Shown here piece by piece: positions 21,927 through 31,419 of a stretch of 64,000 nucleotides of DNA. The position numbers were made by a program, and so were the translations under genes. The first letter of the stretch is position 1. Each line of letters starts with the position of its first letter. The DNA lies in NCBI GenBank assembly GCA_002104985.1, contig MCGO01000062.1, forward strand, positions 1 to 64,000, in the 5' to 3' direction. This stretch comes from Rhizoclosmatium globosum. Lineage: Eukaryota; Chytridiomycota; Chytridiomycetes; Chytridiales; Chytriomycetaceae. The notes under the pieces were generated by a model. That model ran no database searches, was not told where the DNA came from, and saw only the letters and a list, made by a program, of their open reading frames with translations.

Positions 21927-24900
21927 ATGTCCACTCGAACCAACACTGTTCCAGCTGGAAAATTGTCTCGCGCCAATGCAGCCACTCACTTTCACAAATT
22001 CCTTCAGACAGCCAGTTTTGCACTCAATGCTCTGGAACCTGGAAAGGGTATGGTGCGGCCAAATCATCTCAATGCCAAGGGAATGGATCGTTTTACCACT
22101 GATTTTCCAGCCCCAACTGCGGCTGAATTCCCAGCAACTCGAATTGCAGCAGTTGCTGCTGTGGTAGCTGTTGGTACCCCTGGTGATGCCAACTACCAAC
22201 CAGCTTTACCTTCAATCCCAGCTCGTGAAGATTGGAAAGATCTCAACACTCAGACTATGATTCACAATCAATATAATGATATTCTTCGTGGTGGACTGGT
22301 GAAGTTTCTTGATGACGATCTGGCAAAGTATTTTGTGGTGAATCCAGCGAATCCTCAAACGCCACATCAACAATGGACAACTTTTCTCCGTGAAATTGAC
22401 CATCATACCACGTCTAGTATTGATACTCGAAAGGCTTTGATGGATCGCCCAAAGCAACTATCTCATGAATCTGCACTCCAATACATGGAAAGACTTGCTC
22501 AAGTCCAGTATGAGTTATCTTTGGATGGTTTCCCAGCAGCCGCTGATATTAATGTCACTCAAACAAGATGGGGTGAAAGAGCACGTCTTGGTCTTCATCC
22601 TGACACTGCTGTGGACTTGGTCGATTCATTCCGTCGCAATGTTGACAATGCTGGTGTTGCTGCTCCTCGCAATACTATTGTGGAAATGGTTGATTTTCTG
22701 GCTGCAAGATCTGCATTCCTCAAACAGCTTGCTGCACAACGTGGAGACGATGACACTCGTCAAGTAGGTTCAGCTCTTCAAGCAAACACTTCCTCTCAGT
22801 CTACTGTGCAACCATCGTCACAACATCATCATGTCACTTCTGGTCAGCGTTCAGGTGGCCGTGGCCAACGTGATCGTGATGCTCGCGATAGAGATCCCAA
22901 TGAAGTCTTTGTCAGAAACTTACCCCCTGGAATTTCTGAGGAAGCAGTGAAGAATGCAATGTCTCGATTTGGTCCAACAGGACGAGTGTCCCTTGGTCAA
23001 GGAAAGACTCTTGGCCTTGGTTGGGTTACTTTCTCTACAGCTGCTGGAGTGGCAGCAGCTATTGCGTGTAAAACTATGGCTATTGGGAGACTGGATCAGC
23101 AAGGCAAGCCTCTTCCACTGGTGATGGTCAAGTCAGTTGCTCAACCAGGAAGAAATACAGGTGGCAGCAACTTGGGAGAAGCATTTGTGGTCATCGAAAT
23201 AAACAACGATATTGATGCCTACTCTCTTGTCTCAACCAAAACTATAACTGTCAATGTTGACTCTGCAGCAACTGGATCCCTTGGAAATGATCCAATGTTT
23301 GATGTATCCTCGCGCTCAGCCACTGTTTATGGAGGAATCAGCGGCGCAAAGATTGTTGGTCCTGGGAGAGAAGGAGTAATTTCAGGCACCACAGCAATCT
23401 CTGAGATATATACAACACCTCCAATTGAGTATATACCTGCAGCCAACCATAATCTTCTCAGTGTCTGGGACATAACAACTAAGAACAAGTTTGATGTGCT
23501 ATTTGATCACAACGATATGTCAGTCAATATTGGTCACTTTCCTGCAAACAAATCTCGTACTGTAGTTGCAAAAGGTGTTGGAGACAAAGGACTTTTTCCA
23601 CTTGTGATCAAATCACCTGTTAATCCAACCAACAATCTTGGACTAGCTGCTGCAAAGAAACCTAAGCCTCAGACTTTCTCTACTCAAAATCATATTTGGC
23701 ACAATCGCACTCATATTGGTGATGGTCAGCTGGAGAGAACTTTTTGTCTCAAGGCTGTGGATGGTCTTGATCTTGATGCTGAAGCACTGGTGAATGGGTC
23801 TTGTCCCTGTGAGGCATGTATTCTTGGAAAACTGCCCCGTTTACCACATTCTAGATCTAAAGGAGCACAATATGTCCCAGATGACCTCCTGGCAGTCGTA
23901 ACTATGGATCTAATGGTATTTTCAAATGTCTCACTTGGAGGTAGTAAATATTGGATATCGTTCACTGTTCCAAACGCACTTGGGTATCGCTTTGGGTTTG
24001 GAGTAGACAGTAAAGGCAAAGCTGCAAAACATTTGCAATGGTCCTGGAGATGGTTGGAACGAACAACTGGACAGAAAGTGAAATCATGGTTTCTGGACAA
24101 AGGTGGTGAAAACCACCCTCAATGGTTTCTGGACATGTGTGAGGAGAATGGTGTGTCATTCATCAACACTGGTACAGCAGAGCCTGAATCTTTGGGTATG
24201 GAGGAAGGCTGGCATGGCATTGCAATGGGCAGACACCGTGCTCTACAAATAAGGGCAAACGCTCCTACCAATCTTTGGGTTGATGGAATGAACAACCAGT
24301 GCCAAATCTACAACAGTTTCCTCCACAGTGATCACACTATCACCCCTCATCAAGCACTCTTTGGAAAGAAGCCAACTGTTCGCGATCTTAAGACAATGTT
24401 CCAGACAATGTACATTCGTGTACTACCCAAGAACTACATAGATGGGAAAGTCAGTCCACGTGCTGTCCGAGGACGCTACATTGGCCACTCCAACTATCCA
24501 TGGCAACCTCGCCGGGAACATCCAGGATACCGATGTCTTACCGTTGATAATGATGCCACATCCATCATGGTTGGAAGGGATGTGTATTTCAGGGAAGATC
24601 ACTTCCATCCCGGAACTCATGAACCTCTTTCTGCACCTATTCGATCTCTCAGCTGGTCTGACTTCAGAGATGACACTGGATTTCCTCATGACCCTGAAAC
24701 CATTCAAGACAACTTGGAACGCCGACGATCATGGGGGGTGCTTACGAATGATGAAACATCTGAATCAGTTGTCATCAATGAAGTGGAGAGAGATGTATCT
24801 TCAACTGCAACACAACCTCACGCAATCCTATCTCCAACACCATCCCTTGATCAACCATCAACACCATCAGATTATGGAACTCCAGCAGAAACTCCAGCGA

Positions 24901-27209
24901 CAGCAACACCGCCTAGCCAAGTGGATGTTAATGTTGTAGACGGCGATTCAGAATCAGAAGAAGAGGACACACCTGCAACTCCAACACCTGCACCTCGACG
25001 TACATTGCGCTCAAACACAACTATGCCGGCATTCAGTAAGATACTGGGCAATGACGGATTTGAAGATTCAGCAAACGTTGCCGCTGCGTCAGGTGTGTGT
25101 TCGCCGTCTTCGCCGCCTGCAAAATCCGTTTCTAACGTTGCCGCTGCGTCAGGTGTGTGTTCGCCGTCTTCGCCGCCTGCAAAATCCGTTTCTAACGTTG
25201 CCGCTGCGTCAGGTGTGTGTTTGCCGTCTTCGCCGCCTGCAAAATCCGCCGCGCTCGCTGCCCTCGCGCGAAACCCCGCAGCCTTTCAAGACCCTTTCCA
25301 AGAAATCTGCATGGAAACACTGTCTTCACCAAAGTCCAACAAGGATCGTCGCTCACGTCACTACAACAAATCAACCCCATCATATGCTTCGTCTCCTCCT
25401 GTTGTACCAAAGCATGATGCTAAGGATAAAAGTTTTATTCCACTACAAGGTCTGGCAGCATTCTGTGGTTCCCAGAATACATTTGAAGCATTTGCTGGGC
25501 TGTCAGAAGGAGTAGCTGGATTTGCCTCATGTGCCACTGCGTTATTACTTCAAGAAGAAGACTTTGATGAAGTAGAACTTGATGAAGTTCGTTTTCTGAC
25601 AGGTGTGGGTCAAAGATATGGACTAGCACTCTCAGTTCTTGATGGGCCATCAATCCAAGCTGGGCTTAAAGATGAGAAATGGAGAGCTGCTATAGAGAAA
25701 GAACTCTCGCAATTTTGGGGCCTTAAGGTCTGGAAACTGGTTTGGCTTCCCCCAGGTGCACGCACTCTGGGAACTATTTGGGTCCTCAAAATCAAGAAGA
25801 ATGATATTACTGGAGAAACCCAATATAAAGCCCGCCTGTGTATGGATGGCAGGAGACAAGTAGAAGGTGTGGACTTCAGCCAAACATATTCAGGTACCCC
25901 ACACATGAACTCCCTGAAGATTCTCACTCGAATAGTCACTGAGCGTGGAATGGTTACTCGTCAGTGCGATGCAAAAGGTGCACATTTAACTACGGATCGG
26001 GACAGGGTCATGTATGTTAAAGTCCCACAGGGAATGGAAGTGGCTCCAGAAGACCGAGGTAAAGTTCTCGAGTTGCTACGGACCATGTATGGTCAAAGAC
26101 AAGCTCCACTCATGTGGGAACGAAACCGAGATCGAGCTCTGGAATCAATAGGAATGACTCGGAATCCACATGAGCCGTTAGTCTTCAAGAAGGAAATCAT
26201 CAAGGAAGGCAGGACTCATTTTATCTATGTGCTCACATGGGCAGATGATTTCTTCTTTGCAGCAGACAAGGATGTTGAGAAGGAATTGGAATTGTTGATA
26301 GTGGAGTTGGGAAAACACTTTGAACTCACTGTTAAGCCATGTGTAGACCAATTCATCAGCATAGTATTTCAATTCAAAGATGGAGCTTCATCAATGAGTC
26401 AAACTGCGTATCTTGAGGGAATCTTATCAGAATTCTTGGAGAATGGAAAACGCCGTACAGCTTGGCGTCAGACAGACGACTCCAAATTTGACGCAACAGA
26501 CGATCCGTCTGCCTTAGATACTGAGTTCCTCACAGGAAAGAACTATTATCGACTTGTTGGCCTGCTACAATATCTCACAATCACCAGGCCCACAATTCAG
26601 CAAGCTGTAGGTAAACTTGCACGACACACAACCAAAACGCGTCGAATTCACTGGGAACGAGCTCAGGAACTGCTGGAATACTTGAATGACTTGAATGGCA
26701 CCCGAAACTATGGACTTATCTACCGTCGTTCAGAAAGCCCAGCGGAGTTTCTACTAGAAGGATTTGGGGATGCTGATTGGGCAGGCGATGCTGCAACAAG
26801 ACGATCCACCACAGGGGCTGTGGTTCGAATAGGAAAATCAGCAGTACTGAGCTTCAGCAAACGTCAACCCATTGTTGCAGACTCAACTGTATCAGCAGAA
26901 GTTATTGCTGCATGTTCTGTGGCAAAAGAACTAGTGTGGGTTCGCAACATGCTCACATGGTTTGGATACCCACAAGACGGCCCCACTCGACTTTGGTGTG
27001 ATAATCAGGGCACAGTCTTCAATTTGGAGGAAGGAGCACAACGCCATAAAACCAAACACATGGATGTAAAGTATATGTTCCTCCGAGACCTGGTTAGACA
27101 ACATTTGATCACAGTTGGACATATGCCAGACAAAAAAATGCTGGCTGACATTCTGACTAAAGGACTGGGCTGGATCAAGTTTGAGTTCTGCCGAGACGCA
27201 TTTGGGTAA
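21927..27209 (+). CDS. copia-3 Gag-Pol polyprotein, intact, with an RRM in Gag
   Basis: One uninterrupted frame of 1760 codons. Residues 1-300 are a Gag-like helical region without Cys. Residues about 321-400 form an RNA-recognition motif, with RNP2 VFVRNLP and RNP1-like LGLGWVTF, in the place of the usual CCHC knuckle. A protease-like VDSAATGSL lies near 441. The pre-integrase zinc motif is HNRTH...CPCEAC at 590-629. The integrase has D (TMDLMVF, ~658), D (FLDKGGEN, ~722) and E (GMEEG), with exactly 35 residues between the last two. The RT has DAKGAHL and WADD near 1436. RNase H has GDADWAGD near 1613 and CDNQGT. Gag-to-Pol order with integrase before RT defines Ty1/copia. It looks potentially active, although DSAAT and WADD deviate from the commoner DSGAS and YVDD. 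Confidence 0.92.
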   Translation: MSTRTNTVPAGKLSRANAATHFHKFLQTASFALNALEPGKGMVRPNHLNAKGMDRFTTDFPAPTAAEFPATRIAAVAAVVAVGTPGDANYQPALPSIPAREDWKDLNTQTMIHNQYNDILRGGLVKFLDDDLAKYFVVNPANPQTPHQQWTTFLREIDHHTTSSIDTRKALMDRPKQLSHESALQYMERLAQVQYELSLDGFPAAADINVTQTRWGERARLGLHPDTAVDLVDSFRRNVDNAGVAAPRNTIVEMVDFLAARSAFLKQLAAQRGDDDTRQVGSALQANTSSQSTVQPSSQHHHVTSGQRSGGRGQRDRDARDRDPNEVFVRNLPPGISEEAVKNAMSRFGPTGRVSLGQGKTLGLGWVTFSTAAGVAAAIACKTMAIGRLDQQGKPLPLVMVKSVAQPGRNTGGSNLGEAFVVIEINNDIDAYSLVSTKTITVNVDSAATGSLGNDPMFDVSSRSATVYGGISGAKIVGPGREGVISGTTAISEIYTTPPIEYIPAANHNLLSVWDITTKNKFDVLFDHNDMSVNIGHFPANKSRTVVAKGVGDKGLFPLVIKSPVNPTNNLGLAAAKKPKPQTFSTQNHIWHNRTHIGDGQLERTFCLKAVDGLDLDAEALVNGSCPCEACILGKLPRLPHSRSKGAQYVPDDLLAVVTMDLMVFSNVSLGGSKYWISFTVPNALGYRFGFGVDSKGKAAKHLQWSWRWLERTTGQKVKSWFLDKGGENHPQWFLDMCEENGVSFINTGTAEPESLGMEEGWHGIAMGRHRALQIRANAPTNLWVDGMNNQCQIYNSFLHSDHTITPHQALFGKKPTVRDLKTMFQTMYIRVLPKNYIDGKVSPRAVRGRYIGHSNYPWQPRREHPGYRCLTVDNDATSIMVGRDVYFREDHFHPGTHEPLSAPIRSLSWSDFRDDTGFPHDPETIQDNLERRRSWGVLTNDETSESVVINEVERDVSSTATQPHAILSPTPSLDQPSTPSDYGTPAETPATATPPSQVDVNVVDGDSESEEEDTPATPTPAPRRTLRSNTTMPAFSKILGNDGFEDSANVAAASGVCSPSSPPAKSVSNVAAASGVCSPSSPPAKSVSNVAAASGVCLPSSPPAKSAALAALARNPAAFQDPFQEICMETLSSPKSNKDRRSRHYNKSTPSYASSPPVVPKHDAKDKSFIPLQGLAAFCGSQNTFEAFAGLSEGVAGFASCATALLLQEEDFDEVELDEVRFLTGVGQRYGLALSVLDGPSIQAGLKDEKWRAAIEKELSQFWGLKVWKLVWLPPGARTLGTIWVLKIKKNDITGETQYKARLCMDGRRQVEGVDFSQTYSGTPHMNSLKILTRIVTERGMVTRQCDAKGAHLTTDRDRVMYVKVPQGMEVAPEDRGKVLELLRTMYGQRQAPLMWERNRDRALESIGMTRNPHEPLVFKKEIIKEGRTHFIYVLTWADDFFFAADKDVEKELELLIVELGKHFELTVKPCVDQFISIVFQFKDGASSMSQTAYLEGILSEFLENGKRRTAWRQTDDSKFDATDDPSALDTEFLTGKNYYRLVGLLQYLTITRPTIQQAVGKLARHTTKTRRIHWERAQELLEYLNDLNGTRNYGLIYRRSESPAEFLLEGFGDADWAGDAATRRSTTGAVVRIGKSAVLSFSKRQPIVADSTVSAEVIAACSVAKELVWVRNMLTWFGYPQDGPTRLWCDNQGTVFNLEEGAQRHKTKHMDVKYMFLRDLVRQHLITVGHMPDKKMLADILTKGLGWIKFEFCRDAFG

Positions 27210-27242
27210 TTTGACGTATCAACCCTATAAGGTCTTGGGGGG

Positions 27243-27785
27243 TGTGTGAGATATACTGCTTATCTTCTACAATTCCTTTCCGGGTTATCTTTCTTCTATC
27301 TAGTTTCCAGTCCACTCAGTGTCTCACAGTCCACTTGGTGCCTCCCACTATTTTTACACCAAGTGAAAGTCCATTTAATCACTCCATTTAATCATTCCTT
27401 AAATCTCTCCCTTTCCCTTGAGTGTATAAGAAGCAAGGGACTCCCCTCTTGATACTGGTATCTACCAGTTTGTCATTTGGGTTCTCGTCGCCTTGCCGCA
27501 TCTGTTGCTTACCTTATTGCAACAACACTCAGGGTAATTCTCTTTTGTTTATGAATGATTCTCTTATTATCGAAGTTCTAAATATAATGATCTACCAGTT
27601 TGTCATTTGGGTTCTCGTCGCCTTGCCGCATCTGTTGCTTACCTTATTGCAACAACACTCAGGTTTGTCATTTGGGTTCTCGTCGCCTTGCCGCATCTGT
27701 TGCTTACCTTATTGCAACAACACTCAGGCCACGAACCAAATTACAAGCATTACTATTACGAGCTTCGTCTCCGAGGTTCTCATTG
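27243..27785 (+). repeat. copia LTR 3 (right end of the array), variant
   Basis: It has the same start and the same last 27 bases as LTRs 1 and 2. The repeat core differs: one full 130 bp unit is followed by two shortened ~67 bp units and then a private ~30 bp stretch (about 27728-27758). LTRs of one element are identical when it inserts, so this LTR either changed later or came from another copy. Confidence 0.85.
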
Positions 27786-28632
27786 TAGTTGTGAACAAGT
27801 ATGTCACCCAACCAATGACGAAACAACCGGCAAGGACAATCCCAATCGATATGTTTGAGGCTGGTTTGTGGGGTCATTTGATATCAGTAGGTTCGAACTT
27901 CATGATCATTTGCACTAACAATGCTTCAGTGTGAAGACGCATAGTCGGGACATCTCCGGAGTATATCTATAGAGACATAATTGACAGTGAGATGAACTGT
28001 CGTTTGGTAGTGCAAGTGATTGACAGTTCTTGTCAGTGGGTAAACAAGATTCAGAGCTTATGAGGTTTTTGAGGAGGCAAGGCTGTTCGCTTTGCCTTTG
28101 ACATTGATTGCTATTTACAGGATGAGTTAATCCGAGTATGGAAACGGTTGTGCTGTTTACCATTGGGAAGTCGGTATGAGATTGATTGATGTTGTCTCGA
28201 TACTAAGAGCAAGGTTAGCAACGAATACTGCCTTAGCAGAGGTGTGAATACTACATTGGACACACATGAGGATCAGTTTGTTTCAGATGGTTCATCATGA
28301 TTTGATGGACAAATGAGGTGGGACCGGATCAAGAAACACAACTGTGGCGGTGTTCAGTCAATGTTACACCAACAATGAAAAGTGCTTTCTTGCTGAATCT
28401 CTTATTTAAAGTGAGTTCGTTCTTAACTTATGTTTAAAAGTGCTCATCTAGGTAATAAAATGACCGTGGAAACATTCAATCTATAATGGACCCGACACAC
28501 CGTCGCAGACCAGAATCCATTAGCCAAACACCGGCAGAAACATCTGGATCGTACATTAATCCCATATTTTTGAAGAGCACTAAAATTGTTCTGATGGACT
28601 TCGTGACTCAACCACGGTTTACGTTTTGCTAT
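27786..28632. other. 847 bp to the right of the copia array without a recognised gene
   Basis: This is A/T-rich unique sequence on the right flank of the array. Short open frames exist on both strands but none shows codon bias, a motif or a splice pattern I trust. No target-site duplication for the array can be tested because its left flank is missing. Confidence 0.5.
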
Positions 28633-28912
28633 GAAACTACGGACTGCGCATCCTCGAAACGGGTATAAAACCACTCTCCTTTTCCCTCATTTTCCAACAC
28701 AATCCTCTCAAGCCTTCCTGGCTAAGATCAAGTGTAGTATCTGTTCTATTTAGTGTGATAACTAAATCTGCGTGCGCCGCACGTATTCCTATTATCACAA
28801 ATATTTTTGAATTTCTCCCGTGGAGCCTGTGTGCGCGCACCAGACCCGGGAACTGGTGTCGCTGGCCTTACACTGCCGCTTGTTGACGCCGAACACCCCT
28901 CCCTCTCTTCCC
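28633..28912. repeat. dispersed repeat R1, copy 1 (possible solo LTR)
   Basis: About 280 bases match 57366-57643 with few differences, starting at CTACGGACTGCGCAT and ending at CTCCCTCTCTTCC. A weaker match continues for some 40 bases. It contains GGGTATAAAACC, a good TATA box, near the left end. Both ends lack clear terminal repeats or target duplications. A solo LTR or a short promoter-bearing repeat are the likeliest readings. Confidence 0.7.
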
Positions 28913-29173
28913 TCCATAATACAAAATGATGAAAGAAAACTCCTCCAGTAGCAATTCTATTTCGCTGGCCTTACGTATTGAAAGCCAATGTAATGGCTTA
29001 CAACGTCGATCCAGTGCGGTTGTTTGAAAAAGGACAGAAACCGGAATCATCGAGTGTGCGCTGTCTATACATGAACGCACCGTTCTCTACATCTCAAATA
29101 AACGAAAAATATAACCATTATTAACACATGTATATATACGCAACCAAAAATGGAAAAATAGTAACAGTCAACT

Positions 29174-30831
29174 TCAAAACACTCCAACCCCACCACCAAC
29201 AGCCCTCAAATTCCGTGATCCCAACACGCCAACACTCCCCGAACTTGCTGAAGCCGTACCAACTTGCGCATGCTTCCACCAAGCCCCAACCCCTTCATTA
29301 CTCTCACTCCTCTGCCTCAGATCAATACTGCTATGATGCGTGATTCCAAGGCTTTTGACAGTCATACTCCGTTCACCGCCTAACGCAAGGCCTGTCCGTC
29401 TCGCTTGACCAATGTATTCGATTTCTGGGACGGAAGGATGCGGCGGTGGGGGTGTTGGTTCTTGTCGGATTGCAGGTGCGGCTTCAGATCTGTTTGAGAA
29501 TGTCCATACCATAGATGGAACTGATGGTATCGTAGTTGGAGATGCGACTGAGGCAGACCGTGATGTTGCGTTTGTTAATGAAGGTGTTTGTGTTTGGATT
29601 GGAGGAACGGAAGGTGGGTCTGGTTGTGTTGGTGGAGGTGGAGGAATCTGAACACAACTGATAAGTACGCGGAGCTTAGAATATCCACGAAACAACTCAC
29701 ATCATCAAAGAACATACTCCCACGTCTCCTCAACCCACCCAAAGTCCCAGTCCCAAGTGCAGACCCAACAATCAAATTCTTCAAACTCTTCCCAACCTGC
29801 CTCAAAAGACTAACCCCCTTCCCCCCCTCCTCCTTCTCCTTCTCCTCAACAGCTCCACCACCACTACTCCTCCCAACATAAACACCAACCCCCTTCCCCC
29901 GCTTCTCCCACACCTCCCCAGTCCTCGGCTTCCCAAACCACCCCTTCCACTCCCCAACAACCCCAACAGGAGAATTCACATCCTCCCACTCCTCAACCGC
30001 AGCCCGACTCCTCCCCCCTCTACCCTCACCCCCACCACCAGCACCCAAATCAACATGCACACTAACCTCCGTCCTCCGCCTCCTCCTCCGCCTCCGCCTC
30101 TGACTAAACACGCGTCGGGACCCGGAACTCCGACCCGTGGATCGGGAGAGGATACTGACGGGTCGGCCAATCATGAGGTGTGCGGGTTCATCGTAACAGA
30201 CGACGGATTCTTCGTCTTCGGATATGTAGAGGGTTGTGGTGGCGAGGGGTTTTTGCGGTGGTGAGTGGTGGGTGGTGGGGGATGTAGAGTCGAGGCGGAA
30301 GTGGCTTTTACGGCGACGCGTTGGGGTTGGTGGTGGTGGAGGCGGTGATGGCTGTGGAGAGTGGGGTGTGACTGTGTCGTTTGGTGGTGGTGGTATTGTG
30401 TCGTTTGGGTCCATGGTGTTTAGTTTTGTGGTGACGCCGTCGCTGGTGTTTCGGGAATGGTTTCGTTGTGGAGCTGTGGCGGGACCTGAGGGCGGGTCGC
30501 GATGTTCATTGTTGTTGTGGTTGGAGTTTTGGTGAATGAACCTATTTTCGAGAACTTGGTATAAATCATCGGACTTGGCCTTCGAAAATGGCTGGGAAGG
30601 TTCAAGGGTATCGAGGGGAGAAGGTTTATGTAGAGTTGTGACACTATTTTCGCGTGTTAGGTCGTTGAAGAGGGTGTGTTGAAGAATCTCTGTGGAAGCG
30701 TCAGAACTGGTTTTGATGAGTTTGAGTAAACTTTGCATTCGTTCTTGAATCTGCTTCGCGCGTGCGGTTCTTTGTTCGAGAGTGTTTTGAGACGAAGTTG
30801 GTGTGGATTCAGGAGGAGTTAATGTCGTCAT
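29174..30831 (-). CDS. low-complexity protein, two exons (534 aa), function unknown
   Basis: Exon 1 is 30831-29701 and exon 2 is 29647-29174, joined across a 53 bp intron (GTGAGTTG...TTCAG) in phase 0. The protein begins MTTLTPPES with a short predicted coiled coil (EQRTARAKQIQERMQ). It then has Asn/Pro-rich stretches, a run of about ten arginines near 30085, and a Gly/Arg-rich part. Exon 2 is Ser/Pro-rich. No known domain is visible; it is probably largely disordered and perhaps nucleic-acid binding because of the Arg run. An upstream spliced segment (next entry) may belong to the same gene, but no in-frame joint was found. Confidence 0.55.
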
Positions 30832-31136
30832 TGTGGCTTTGGAACTGAGCTGTCAGTTTGACGGGTGTTTGTTCGACAAGAATACTGGCCTGGGCAGTAT
30901 CTGACAACTCCGATATGCCAGCAATGAAAGTTGTATCGCCACGTATAAGCTTTGAGTTCTCCAAGGTACCGTGCAAAGGTTTCAGTTCTTTAGTGTGTCT
31001 GTGCCAAGAGGTTTGAAAGGCAATACCCTGGTCGCAAGGGGAATCAGTCAATCAACAACCCACATACGATATACTTACAAACTCTCTTGACTTTGATGTG
31101 AATAGTTGGTTGGAAACTTCGATATAGTGAAGCTGT
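30832..31136 (-). CDS. possible 5' exons of a helical protein, incomplete
   Basis: A clean intron (31078-31028, GTAAGT...GACCAG) joins LYRSFQPTIHIKSREF to GIAFQTSWHRHTKELKPLHG, giving a continuous helical-looking peptide up to about 30832. The open frame would stop at 30809, just inside the next gene. The true start upstream was not found because a stop precedes it, so another intron is likely. It resembles the N-terminal part of membrane-curving helical bundle domains only loosely. I do not assign a family. Confidence 0.3.
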
Positions 31137-31419
31137 CAAAAGTTATCCCGCCAAGCTATTTTTGTTTCTCTTCTCAGCTTTCTCAGCTTTTCTCACACAA
31201 TCTTTCCATCTCCGAATCAATATGAATGTAGGTATGAAGTGCAGCCTAAGCAACAACTTTTGTGCACCTGCTCATGTTTCAAGCTCCGCATACCAACAAT
31301 ATCCCATAATTATCCTTCAAGTTAATTTTCTTTACTCCAAAACTTAATTAATTAATTCCTTCAAATGAGCATGCTTTATCACAATCTCCATGATTTGAAA
31401 GACACCGTGCAGAAACCAA

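Noticed and set aside
27422..27934. 170-codon frame from the last LTR into the right flank
   Set aside because: Reads through LTR repeats; its end shows no domain and no splice signal, so not supported as a gene.
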